DNA of 64,000 nucleotides from Atrichornis clamosus. Its lineage: Eukaryota > Chordata > Aves > Passeriformes > Menuridae. Shown piece by piece: positions 41,456-54,012 of this stretch (its first letter is position 1; the number at the start of each line of letters is the position of its first letter). Where the stretch lies: assembly GCA_013400975.1 (NCBI GenBank), contig WBMZ01003472.1, positions 186,001-250,000 on the forward strand, written 5' to 3'. Under the pieces are notes generated by a model. The model worked only from the letters and a program-made list of their open reading frames with translations. It was not told the origin of the DNA and did not search any database. A program made the position numbers and the translations under genes.

Positions 41456-42696
41456 TATTCACTGATTTCTCCTTGAGATGTTGCATGGAAAGGAAATTCT
41501 TACAGTTAAATTCCCAACTCTCTTGAGTCTTTAAGTCAAAGCCCACTACTGTTAGCAAGTTTTTTCTGGTTTAGTTGCCTGGATAGTGTTTACTCTGCAT
41601 TAATATTCATTGTCCACTCATCAGTATAAATCACTCTATCCTTTTATGTTAGACTTCATCTAAACTCTGCTGTGCTTCTTCACTTATTAAGAAAGGGTCA
41701 GAGCATAATAGGAAACCAGGTAGTAGAGGAATTCATACTGAGAAAAAAAATGCTTTTTTTGAGTTGGTACATAGCTATAGAGATTAGAGGGAGCTAATAT
41801 AGAATTTCCTGACAATTAAGAATAAGCAATAAACTTCATGCTGTCCCTCTAGAAAATGTTCAGAAGTGTCTATCAGCTATTTTGTAGAATTCTTTCAAAA
41901 CAGTTTATGGGGTTAATCGGGGAAGATTGTAAAACAAAATACTTTGCTCAGGACATCACTCAGCAAAGTAACAATTATGCTTCTGTGCCAGACCATCTTT
42001 GGCTACAGAAATCAATTTTATAGGCTACAGAGCCTCGTGCAGGATTAAGAAATGTGGATCTCATGGGTAGGGGCTCATTTTTGTTGTTGTTAAGTCAGGT
42101 CCTTAGAGTGAAAGGGATATAACTATATTACATTAGAAAAAGAATTATGAAGAAGGTATATTAAACCACAGACAAAGGTTGACAAAATGATGAAAGGATG
42201 AGTTGGAGTGTATGGAAGGAAGTATAGCATAGAGAAGAACAGCATGGAAAATATGGGTTTAGGCCTTTGGAAATGAGCAATGATGTGTCAACATGGGCAC
42301 CACTGGTTTTCAAATGGCAGTGACAAGAATCCTATATTGGTAGGTTTGGGAGTGTTTTCTGCTGGAGAGTAATGCAAATTAATTTTTCCCATGCAGACTA
42401 TCTGAAAAAAAAAAGAAAGTAATTTGACTAAATAGCTCTATTTTCATACCAAGTACTTACTCTTTGCATTAATACCTCGCATCAGGTTTTGTGTCACAAC
42501 CTCAGTGAAGTTACCTATAGTCTGTGACATTCCTTGTTCTTTTGCATTAAAGAACTGTATTGTAATCTCCTCGGCTGCCCAACATGGAGCTCAGGTTGAT
42601 GGGAATTGGAGAAAAACTTCACAGAATAAAATGTGACAGTCTGTAACATACACAAGTCGCAAGCAACGTACAGTAATAACAGGTAAATGTTAACAA

Positions 42697-42732
42697 ACAG
42701 AGCGAAAGAGAGAAAGAGAAAAAAGAGAGAAA
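42697..42732 (+). repeat. Purine-rich (GA/GAAA) tract
   Basis: The segment reads AGAGCGAAAGAGAGAAAGAG and continues with A/G only for about 15 more bases, with a single C interruption. On the KCNC1 sense strand it is a pyrimidine tract within intron 2. Simple repeat. Confidence 0.8.
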
Positions 42733-44578
42733 ATGTGAAGAACATGTAAAAGAATTAAGATTCCTGTATAACATCTCAGTTTTAGTTACCCCAATATTCT
42801 AAGGCCATTAAAATCATTATCTAGGTATTTTTATTAGTTTCCTGATTTTTATATTACTGCATATTTTGAAAGTTGCTCTGAAGCTCTTCTAAGTAAGTAT
42901 TGAACTGATGGACTTTACACTGGCACAAGAGCAGAATTTAGTATGCTACATGAATAATGCAGAATCCTTCCAACCCAACCTACCTCTTCAACATTTACTC
43001 ACCACCGTGTCGACCTGGGTCCCTCCAGGAAGCCGTGTCCCCCAGGAAAGGCACTCCAGTGACAGTGGTGACCGCCTCTCCCAGAACTAACTTGGCCAAC
43101 ATAGTAACGTCACTCCCAGAGAATATCACCCTTGAGAGGTACTACTTCTTGAAGTGAGGTGACAGTATGTTGGCTGCCTACCTACTGGTACTACTAGAGA
43201 AATACAGGAGCTCTAGGAAAGTAGATCCAGTGCATCTTGCTATTTACAGGCATTTTTGGATTTGTGCTTAATGCAGTGCTGAGAACTGTTGCTCCTGGAA
43301 ATGCTGCATTGCAAAGAGCTCCCGAAGATCCTTCCTAGTTTTATCCTGACCCTTCTGGGGTTTCACTTATACCTATCCTGAACTTCTGAGAGTGTCACTA
43401 AGACCATATTCTGTAGAATGCAGAGGGTCATTGACAGGTCAGGTAGAGGTTGCAGGAAAATGCAGTCAGGTGAGTCATGTTACAATCTTATATCACTGCT
43501 CTGACTGAGGAATACAGTATGATGATCTGTACAGTATGGAAGGTGTCCGAGACATGGAATGTGGGTGAATGAATACAAAGAAAATGACAGCAGGAATGGT
43601 GGAGTGCTTGTTATTTTGGCTTTGTGCTTATAAACAGACAAGCAAGTAAACAAAAGGCTTGGAGAAAATTTCCACAAAGTGCAGTCTAAGAGGGTTATAA
43701 GCAAGTGGACTGGGCACAGAACTGGGACCTCATACCCTACACCCTTTTTCCCTTTTGTATTAACAGGTAAGTGATATAGTCAGTTTAATTGTACTGCAGC
43801 AGAGATGTACTTGTTGCACAGAGGTGCCTTTTCTTGTATCTGTCCTGCAAACACCAACCATTCTCAGTCCAGCAGAAGGAAGAGATGCCAAGAGTACCTC
43901 TTTCATATTCCAGGAATGCATTCTACACTGAATGGCATGGCAGCTGCAGTGGCAGACATGTGCTTGAGGAAGAGGATTTACCATATTTACATCTGCTTTG
44001 TGCTGGAGGATTGGCACAGGTTGGCCTTACTTGGCTGGAGTGCTTGTATCTGTGTTTTCCCATGACTAAAAGTGCCTTGTGCTCATTAAGTTATTAAGGC
44101 ATGAAAAGTCCTAAAATTTATTATTTAGTTCTGTAGTTGCTTTTCAGCTTAGTGCAGTCCTGTCCCTACACACACTCAGCCCTGGTTCTGGCCCACAGGG
44201 TCTGTGTGGGGAGGTTTTCCAATTTTTAAATTTTTTTTCAAGTGTTACATAGTGCCAGAGAAAAGCAGGAAACATAAAGCACTCTGCTTGACTACATGGC
44301 TCCTCCTCTTTGTTTTCAAATTACGTGGTATAGAGGATGTTATTTTTTACTCTCATTCTAAAGTAAACAAGCACCGTAGTACAAGTGACACCCACTGGTT
44401 TTATCTCTACAGGAAATGACAGATGAATTATTGTACCACAAGGTATTACATTATATTAGTTATAAATTCTGCTTTACATGTGACCCACAGCTGTGAGATT
44501 GCAGAAATGCCACATGAGGCAGGGGGCAAGGAATAGATCCAAAGTGCTTCTATAGAACTGTAGGCACTTAACTGAGGA

Positions 44579-44819
44579 TGTTATGTTAGAGCTGCAGTCA
44601 CCCGCGATCTATTATGGGGAAAGACACCCCCTGAGGACAGTTCAGATCACAAATGAGTGAAGTACCCTCTGAGGCTGCTTGATTCTTCTTCCTATATAAG
44701 GGGGACCTTAGGCAAATGGAACTTAAGTTAGATGAGAACTGAGTGTTACTCCTTTTGTTTCGAGCTGCTAACAATTTCTCTATTAGATCCCAAGGGCTCC
44801 ATCGTCAGTGATATCAATG
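44579..44819 (+). mobile_element. Candidate solo LTR with TATA box
   Basis: The segment looks like a compact promoter of retroviral type. TGTTATGTTAGAGC opens it at 44579. There is an A/C-rich upstream part and a TATA motif, CTATATAAGGG, at 44692-44702. A downstream T- and GAGC-rich part follows, ending near GTGATATCA (44807-44815). No gag/pol/env remnants or poly(A) signal were found beside it, and I cannot see matching target-site duplications. It could equally be a unique TATA-containing sequence. Confidence 0.3.
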
Positions 44820-46475
44820 TGTGATCATTACCTCATCTGCTATTTTGGAGTGAGAAAGTTTGGATTTTTAAAGGCTAGGAAGGCTAAGTATAGTGAGGGA
44901 AGAAAAAACACCTCGCTATTCACTTTTCCACTGCCTTTTTAGTATTTTTTATGTCCAACACATTTAAACATCAGAGTTCTCTGAGCTGAAACAGATGTAA
45001 ACTCTTAGCAGTTACTTTGCTGTCTACTGTCCATCTTACAGAGAGGGTCAAAGGTTTTATGACACTAAAATTAGATGAGATTTTTTTTTTTTGTAATATT
45101 CAAAGACATTTGATCAGAGAATTTGCTTCCCCGTGGCTTGAAGGACCACCACAGTGTCTACATCCCTATGGCTTTAACAATGCTTTGCTATCCATAAAAG
45201 CCACTGAGGTTCACAAACTACAGTGAAATGTTAGGCAGCATAATGGGCCTCTGACAAGAACTGCCCAGAGTTCCCAGCTCCCACTGAGCACTGGCACTAG
45301 AATTACAGTGCTCAGCACACTTCTGACGTTAGAGCCAGTGTGTTGCACAAGGAATACGGGTTATTTAGGTTATGATGACAGAAGGGATGAAAAATGGAGC
45401 TCTGAGAAAAGAGCAGCTCCTTCCGAAAGTGTGAGTGATAAAGCTGGAATGGGTAATTCCACACTATTTCTTTAAAAGGAGATCAGCTCTCTCTCGGGAA
45501 ATTACATTGAAATAATGGGTTCCTAACATCACAGCTTGTTCCTGTTCATCTGACCATGGAGTACACTGGAGTCACTGCAACTACGTAGCTCCCTTCTGTC
45601 AGTGATAGCCTTGGACTAATTTAACTATTCAGACATCACAATAGTCTAGGTGTTGGTTCTTGAAAGCTGGGTTTGGGGCGGATAAGCAAAACAACCACAG
45701 AATGTTTTTCTGAAGCTGAAGTCTATATTAGTAATGACAGACATTTTCCCTCTCCTCTTGGGTGTCTCAATTCTAGCAATTTTTTCTGTATTTTATAGCT
45801 ATGCAATGAATGCTGAATTTTGCCACAAGTACACTGTGAAAGAGGCTGCACATTACATTTGTATGAAGATACGATACGCTTGGAGGATAGCTTAAGTGAA
45901 GTTGCATGCAGAGGGGATCAGAGAGGTGAGAAACTCTGAACTTGGCCATGTTAAAGCAATATAAACACCATGTGTGCTGGTGTTGCAAATATGTATATGA
46001 AAAGAATAAGAGGTTGGGGTAGATCTCTGAACATACCCCAGGTAACCCATTTCCTTGGCTTATATATTATGGATGGATGCATTCTTAAGACCATTGCTGT
46101 GAGGCACCAGACAGTACTGTAGGCATCAAATGAAGTTATGATTTCCATTCATATTCTAAATTTCTTTTCCAGTGTTGGGAAGTTGCATTCAGTACTTCAT
46201 CCAGTGACAACTCTGAGATGCAACCATGCAGTCAACCCATCCTGCAGGTAAGCACACAGCTCACGGAAGAGAGGGACTGAGGAGCTGGGTAACACTTTCA
46301 AAACAAAACCAAGAGCTTTCAGTATTTGTTTTGCATGTTTTGCAGTTTTCTTACAAACTTGCACCTTAAAATATTTCACTATATGCTGAATTAAATTACT
46401 TATACCTGTAGGACAGTGTGAGGTTTGGGACAGAAATCAGCCAAGTTTAAGTGGTTGAAACTGTCTTTTTCTACT

Positions 46476-46528
46476 TGTTTTTGGGTTTGGTTTTTGTTGT
46501 TGTTTTTGTGGTTGTTTTTTTTTTTTTA
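46476..46528 (+). repeat. T-rich (TTG)n-like low-complexity tract
   Basis: A run of T with interspersed G (CTTGTTTTTGGGTTTGG, then TTGTTGTTG and GTGGTTG) ends in a T-run. Low complexity, on the antisense strand of KCNC1 intron 2. Confidence 0.85.
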
Positions 46529-48475
46529 CTTCTGTTATGGTACTGTTACATTTAGAATACTCAAGCCTTGAGATAAAAGACAATGCAGCACAACAGACTG
46601 TGGCTGACTGATGCTTATTTAGTTATCTTCAACTAGGGGCTTTGACACAGACCTTGCAAGTAATCTTGCTCAATTAAATTAAGCCCTGTGTCAACTGAAA
46701 ATACTGGAGATTACTTCCATTTTCTCTTTGCTCTCTACTTAGCCAGTTGGGTATTTGATTGTAGTATAGTGGTTGTCACCTAAAAAACAATGGCAAAGGA
46801 AGCCCTGATCTTGAACAGGGCCTGTAAACAACACTGTAACATAATAAATTTAATACTTTGACATGGAGATGCTAGAATTTGAGGGTGTTTTTTAAGTGAG
46901 GGGACACATCTAGCGATCCCCTCTAGTCTGAGATATACCCAGCTCAAGGAATTTTAGTCAAATTGGTCAGGTGAAATCTGCTCCTCTGTGTCAGGCCCAG
47001 TTCCACCAGGCACTATATAAGGCAGCATCTTGAGAATTTATGGGCATCAGAAATTGTCTTGAAGACACTGTTTTGTGTAGAGGAAACCTCTACTTTCTTG
47101 ATGCTGCTGGTGAAGGCCTGCCTGCAGCAGTAGCTCTGCCGTCCTCTGCTCCGAAGTGCCTTTCCTCCTTTCTTCTGCTTTCCCAGCCACCCATCGGTGG
47201 GATCAGATGGGATGGAAAACAGGAACAGTTGCCGCAGGGAGGGGAGGTATGACATCCTTTATATCAGATTAAAATCAAGTGCTGTTAATTAAAAATACCC
47301 CCCTGCCAGGTGTAGATTAGCCCAGGACTGAGCTGCTGAGAGTGCTGGGGACAGTTGAAAAATTTAATTCAGACCTACCAGACTTTAAATTCTAAGCATT
47401 TTGCTTTGCCTGCAAATGACCACAGCATCGTTGGCAGCAGCTGTGCAGCCTGTGGGCAAAGCTCTGCTGTTTGCGTGTCTGTGCCAGGAAAGTGCTCCTT
47501 ATCCTGGGAGGGGGCACTGGGCAGAGCTGTGCGGAGCTCTGTGTTCTGCAGCCATGGGCCAGGAACAGATGTGAACTGCTGACTCGGTGCGTGAGAGAGG
47601 GAGTCATGTGTGGAACTGCTTCGTACTCAGCCCTCTTTTGTGACGTGTCTAATCATTCCAGCACAAATAATATACGGAATTAATAACTTCATGTGATGTC
47701 CGTCACACCTGAGCAGCTAAGCAGGCTTTTAAAATTTTTTTTTTTAATAATGTGTTGGATACAAATCACATGATCTTATGTGACCTAGACACTGTCACAC
47801 TGAAGCTTTACAATTAAAAATTAAAAGAAATGTCTTGGACAACTCGGGCACTATTTTAGACGTTAGGCATCCATTCTGTGTTCCTAGTGCAATGTTAACT
47901 GGTTGTTTACAGTTAGGTGATGTTAACCAATCTAAATATTTTACAGTACAGGAAACATTCAGTGCTTGCAAACCTCTGCTTTCATCTAGTGTGCAGGTGA
48001 TGGTTTCAGGAACAAGTCAGTGCCTGTGAATGCTTCATCTTACAGAAGTGAAACTCAACATCCAAGGCAATGCAGATCTTGTTTTAACAGTTTGGTTCTG
48101 ATCTTACTTATTATTTTTTATTTTTCTCCTGCACACCTATAGATCTTTCCCTATTTGGAAGCTAAAAGATGCAGGCAATATTTTTTGCTGTTAGTGGTGC
48201 ATAATAATTATCAGAAACAGAACTCCAGCTACAGTGTTACCATTTTGTTAGCTGAAGTGTAAGTGTGCTTTGTTACTTCTTAAAATATATATGCTTGCAT
48301 ATGTATATAAAAATAGTCTCTCTTAATTATTGCAGAAATAGATAAGTTGCTGCTACTATCAATACTTCATGGATATTGTGGTAACAGCTGATTTTAGAGC
48401 ACTGATGGTGGCGAAACAGTTCCACATTGAACCAAAATTACACGTATTCTCAGGATACCAGTGTGGAATTGCACT

Positions 48476-48517
48476 GAACTCTAGAGTTCTTGGTCCTCTC
48501 GTTCCCAGAGAGGACCA
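48476..48517. repeat. 14-bp palindrome next to a 10-bp hairpin
   Basis: GAACTCTAGAGTTC (48476-48489) is a perfect palindrome. One base later TGGTCCTCTC (48491-48500) and GAGAGGACCA (48508-48517) form a perfect 10-bp stem with a 7-base loop. A wider pair, TTCCACA (48420-48426) and TGTGGAA (48462-48468), lies just upstream. Function unknown; it lies in KCNC1 intron 2. Confidence 0.9.
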
Positions 48518-48929
48518 GGGTAGGTAATGGCAGGAACTTATAAAGCAAGGGATTTCTGAGCAGAGTCACTCTGTAGCTGTCTGCTAAAGTACCCCAGAGT
48601 CTGGCATCTCTTGCACCCCATAATTGGATAGTTGGCATATTGCTCACAGTAGGAGACACACAGTATTGTTGTGCCCTCTTTCCCTCTTGATCCGTGATGC
48701 CACAAAGACATCTACTTATGAGGAAGTTTGCTGCTTGAACATGAGTTGTGATAAGCATTTGCAACCTGAGGGGAATGGATGATAAAACCATTGCTTGTAT
48801 GCGCCAAGGATACAATTGGTACAGTCTATCAGTCACGTGAATTGTGATTGGCCTGTTGCAATGGAATAGCCTTTAACAAAAACAAAATGAAAGCTATTTA
48901 CCTTCTGAATGGGTTTTACATAGTTGCAC

Positions 48930-48985
48930 AAAAGGGAAAAGAAATAAGAAAAGAAGAGAAAAGAGAATAGAAAAGAAGAGAAAGA
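48930..48985 (+). repeat. Purine-rich (GAAAA)n-like tract
   Basis: About 55 bases almost entirely A and G, with two T interruptions. On the KCNC1 sense strand it is a long pyrimidine tract. It codes for the Phe/Leu-rich stretches of chance frames seen on the minus strand. Confidence 0.9.
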
Positions 48986-50524
48986 TTCCCACCAGTTCTT
49001 CCCCTCCAAAATTAGCATTGGCATCGGTGAAGTCACACACAAAGGAAAGTCTCACTTTCTTTGTGCTATTCACAATGACATCAACATGCATGGCTATGAG
49101 ATGATGAGAGAATATCTCACTCACAATGAGTAACAAATTAGAATTCTCTTCAAAGCAAAAAAATGATAACACAAGACCATCATAGGTATATGCTAGCTCT
49201 TTCAAAACTCCTCTGTTGAACTCCATGTCAGTTAAGATCACTTGGCTGGCGACCTGTCCTTTCTAATACAACACGGGGATGTTCTGAAAAGGCTGAAGAA
49301 TGTCTACTATGCAACTCGGCTGGAACATCTGCCAGAAATGAAGTTGGCATTGTTTTCAACGTGGTTATCTACTTTCAAATTACTCCATAGAATAAATGGT
49401 GATATTCCATGGGTAGAGGTAGATTATGGGGTTTAAATAACCAAATTGGAGCCCCGTAATTTTGTGTGCTATAGGAGTCTCATAAAACTGAGATATTCCC
49501 ATAATTAACCACTAGCCATGGGATATTATAATATATTCCATGGTGACTAGTATTCTTTCCATTTCCCTCCCCCCTCCCAGTAGAATTAGTATGGTTAATT
49601 TTGCTCTGGTTTCACCTATTGCTAACATGAATCAGTACAATTAAAAATAAGAAAGAGGCGATCACTGATTAGGCCAAACGGGCCAGTAATGACCAGTCAG
49701 ACCTTTCACAGTTGGCCTTTGCTGCTTAAAGGTTGAAAGAGCTGTAACTCACCAACCCATACTTGCAAAAGGAGCATGTTTTAGAAAATGCGGTTCAAAA
49801 CTCTTCATAGTTCTAAATGCTAAATTCTAGTGGAATATTATAGAATAGATTGATTTGCATGCCATGGAATAAACATCCTTACATCTAGTCTTGTCTCAGA
49901 GTGAGTCATTTTGCATTAGTGTCAAGAATTTGAGCTGTTGTTCTACTTTGCAGTTAATCATCAGAAAGAGACTGGATTGTCTCATGAATATGCGTGATGG
50001 TGTAGTTGTCCCTTCAACTTCCTAGGCACCTAGTTTCTATAATGAGATGTACAATATCTGCCATTTAAAACAGCTGAAAGGTCCCAAATGGGAACAAATG
50101 AGAAAGCATCTGGCTGTTTCAAATTCCAGCCCTGTTTTGTCAGAAAACTCTATAATTGCTGAGTACTTGGCTCCTACTCTGCTCTATGAAGCATTCAGCT
50201 CTCAGGAGCCTCTGAGATGCATTACACAGTCCAGCAACACAGCTGTAGAACTCTCAAAATTCTTCCACTAGATGTAACAGCTTTTCAAAATATCTTGAGA
50301 CTTGTATGCCCTTAACCAGGACCAAAGTTTGGGCTCCTAGAGCGTGCTCTCATCCTTAGTTTTGCTGATCAGCCTCCACTGTACCATTTGTCCCTGCAAC
50401 CTAGACTTCACACATATTATTCACTGTGTGATGGTGGGACTAGAATGGATAAATGTGCTACCCATTGCTCTAAGAAAGCAGTCTGGCTGAATCTTAAATC
50501 ACTACGCGGGATGGAGGTTAACGG

Positions 50525-51559
<1,035 letters not shown>

Positions 51560-52390
51560 TCAGGGAGAGTCAAGAGCTGTATTAAATGTAAAGATAATGC
51601 CAAGCCTTCTTTCTGTGGGCTTAAGATGCCAAGTCTCACCTGCAAAGACAGTCTAACACCCAAACTGGGAGGGAGAGCAGTATGTAAGTACATGCTAAAA
51701 TCAATTCCTCTACAGATAGCACCTTAGTGTGAGTGTAAATTTAAGCAAGCACTTAAATCTCAGGACTTTCTGCGGGATTTAAGGTTAAGGACATATTGAA
51801 ATTCTACCTTCCTGAACTCGGTCTTCTTGTCTTAAAGATAGAGCACAGCTTCCAGGACAACCGCCATGCAAGACTTTTCTCAGCATCGTGTCAGTGGTAT
51901 GGTGGCTGCTACCAGCTTAGTGAGACTTGTGGTATTTTAGAGGTCAGAAAGGTGCTGGTAAATACTAGTGACAGCCTCAGGTGGGCTCTACAGCAAGGAG
52001 TAGAGTCATTTGGCATCATCAGACTTTCTTGCCAAACCCTGGGCACGGGTTGAGAATAGTCACATATCAAACTGGGCTCTCAAATGCCTCTGTTCTCAGT
52101 TCCCTTCTCCAGATCTTTAGGGAATGGGGGACAGGGAGGGTAAGAAAGAGGATTCAGGTAAGCCTGTCAGCTGATCCCAAAGGATACAGATCTTTTGGCT
52201 TTCACCAGACACAGTTTTCTTGGATTCTCATTACAAGGTAAGACTTGTACCAGAATTGGGTGAATCTTTTTTTAAAGGATGTTGGATTACAATTTGGTTC
52301 ATCAAGCTACAGTGAAGGTGGTAGCAGCCCCCAAAGTCAATGAGTGTTTATCTTATGAGTATTTCCCTCTTCTGCTTCAGTTTCTGATTT

Positions 52391-52830
52391 TCGTAAAACC
52401 ACAGAGTGGTTTGTGTTGGAAGGGACCTTTAAAGGCGATCTGGTCCAACACCTGCCAGTGAGCAGGGACATCTTCAACTAGACCAGGTTGCTCAGAGCCC
52501 CATCCAACCTGGTCTTGAATGTTTCCAGGGATGGGACATCCACTACCTCTCTGGGAAACCTGTGCCTGTGTTTCACCACCTTCACTGTAAAACAATCTCT
52601 TCCTTATATCTAGTATGAATCTTACCTCTTGTAGTTTAAAACCATTACCCCATGGCCTGTCACAACAGGGCCTACTAAAAAGTCAGTCCCCATCTTTCTT
52701 ATAAGCCCCCTTTAAGTACTGACAGGCTGCTTAAAGGTCTCCCTGGAGCCTTCCCTTCTTCAGGCTGAACAACTCCAGCTTTCTCAGCTTTTCTCAGTCT
52801 TTCCTCAGCCTAAAGGAGATCTCTTGGTTT
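52391..52830 (-). mobile_element. CR1 LINE 3' fragment, minus orientation
   Basis: The plus strand begins with a CGTAAAACCACAGAGTGG-type start and GTGTTGGAAGGGACC, the reverse complement of the CR1 3' end. The internal CR1 order follows: CACCTGCCA, ACCAGGTTGCTCAGAGCCCC, GGGATGGGACATCCACTACC and the CTTCAGGCTGAACAACTCCA part. It represents about 440 bp of the 3' untranslated region and end of ORF2, 5'-truncated. It is in sense orientation relative to KCNC1. Confidence 0.9.
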
Positions 52831-53467
52831 TATTCCACGATAACTGAGGGGTGCAGTCAGTGCGGTCAGGCCAAAATTCACAGGTCTTGTAACCACAGTT
52901 GCTCTGCTCAATCCTCCTTTAATCAATTAAATAATTTGCATATATCTAAGTCTCTTTGTGTGTTGGAGTAGTACAGTAATGGTGATACCTCTTGCCATTC
53001 CCCTCCCTATATCTGTTATCTTCTTGTTTGTCTTGTGTGTCACCTTGTCAAAAGGTGTCATATAAGATATTTCACTGTCTTCATGAGCATGAGCAACTGT
53101 GATAATTAAAATATTATTCAAATATTCTTCTAGTGTCCTGTTATTCATAATGTCCCTTTTACAGCAGCGTAGCCGAAATAGGGGTTACAACGATCTAATT
53201 TCTTCTGTCTGTTGACAGCGAATGCAGTGCAATAATCTAAACAAAATTGCTGTCAAAGGAATAGACTCATTAAAAATAACTTATGCTTCAAACTACCAAA
53301 ATTCTCCTGCAATCAAGAAGTTCCTCTTGTTTGCTTTCTTGGGTAGACCTAGGGCGGAATTACACTTGACCTTCTATATTAGCAAACAAAAATGTCAAAA
53401 GTCAAAGGCATGGATTTGCCACATTTTGAGGTGAACCATTTAATAGAGTACAAAGAAACTGGAAGAG

Positions 53468-53630
53468 AATAAAACCACAAAACCATTTGAGTTGGAAGGG
53501 CCCTCTGGAGGTTGTTTGGTACAACTTCAAAGTTGGATCAGGTTGCTCTTGCCTGGTCCAGGTCTGAGTATCTCCAAGACTGGAGATCCCACAGCCTCTC
53601 TGGGCAGCCTGTGCCAGTGTTTGGCCAGTA
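53468..53630 (-). mobile_element. Short CR1 LINE 3' fragment, minus orientation
   Basis: AGTTGGAAGGGCCCTCTGGA and later CTCTCTGGGCAGCCTGTGCC correspond to the reverse complement of a CR1 3' tail, with a degraded middle part. Only about 160 bp remains. Confidence 0.8.
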
Positions 53631-53924
53631 AGAGCAAATCAGCTTGAAAGGATACAGAAGCAAACAGGCTCTTCTGCTTTTCAAATTCAACTTTTTTGCC
53701 AAGGAGATCAGAACCATTGACACAGAATTAAAAAATAAAACAGTACCTTCCCCTAAACACTTCAAGTTCTCATAGCACTGCTTTGTGAGGATCTACCAGA
53801 CATGCTGATATGTGCTAAAATCAATGCCTAACATATCTGGGAGATAAAAAATATGAGGTTAGGAAAATTGAATAGCAGGACTGCGGGTATCTTTTTATCA
53901 TATTCTCCTGTTGAACAGGGAAAT

Positions 53925-54012
53925 GTCTCAGTACACAGTTTCTCCATCTGTAAAATAGTTTAAAAAAAATCTGTTGGTGCTGGTCAACACAAAGGTGCTT
54001 TGTGATCCTATA
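53925..54012 (+). mobile_element. MIR-like SINE fragment
   Basis: CAGTTTCTCCATCTGTAAAA (53936-53955) matches the most conserved MIR landmark. About 40 bp later AGGTGCTTTGTGATCCTA (53993-54010) resembles the 'taaagcgctttgagatcct' end of the element. Middle parts are lost. Confidence 0.5.

Noticed and set aside
47005..47050. A promoter at the CACTATATAAGG motif
   Set aside because: An isolated TATA-like motif in an AT-rich intron without a downstream gene or other promoter elements is not enough to call.
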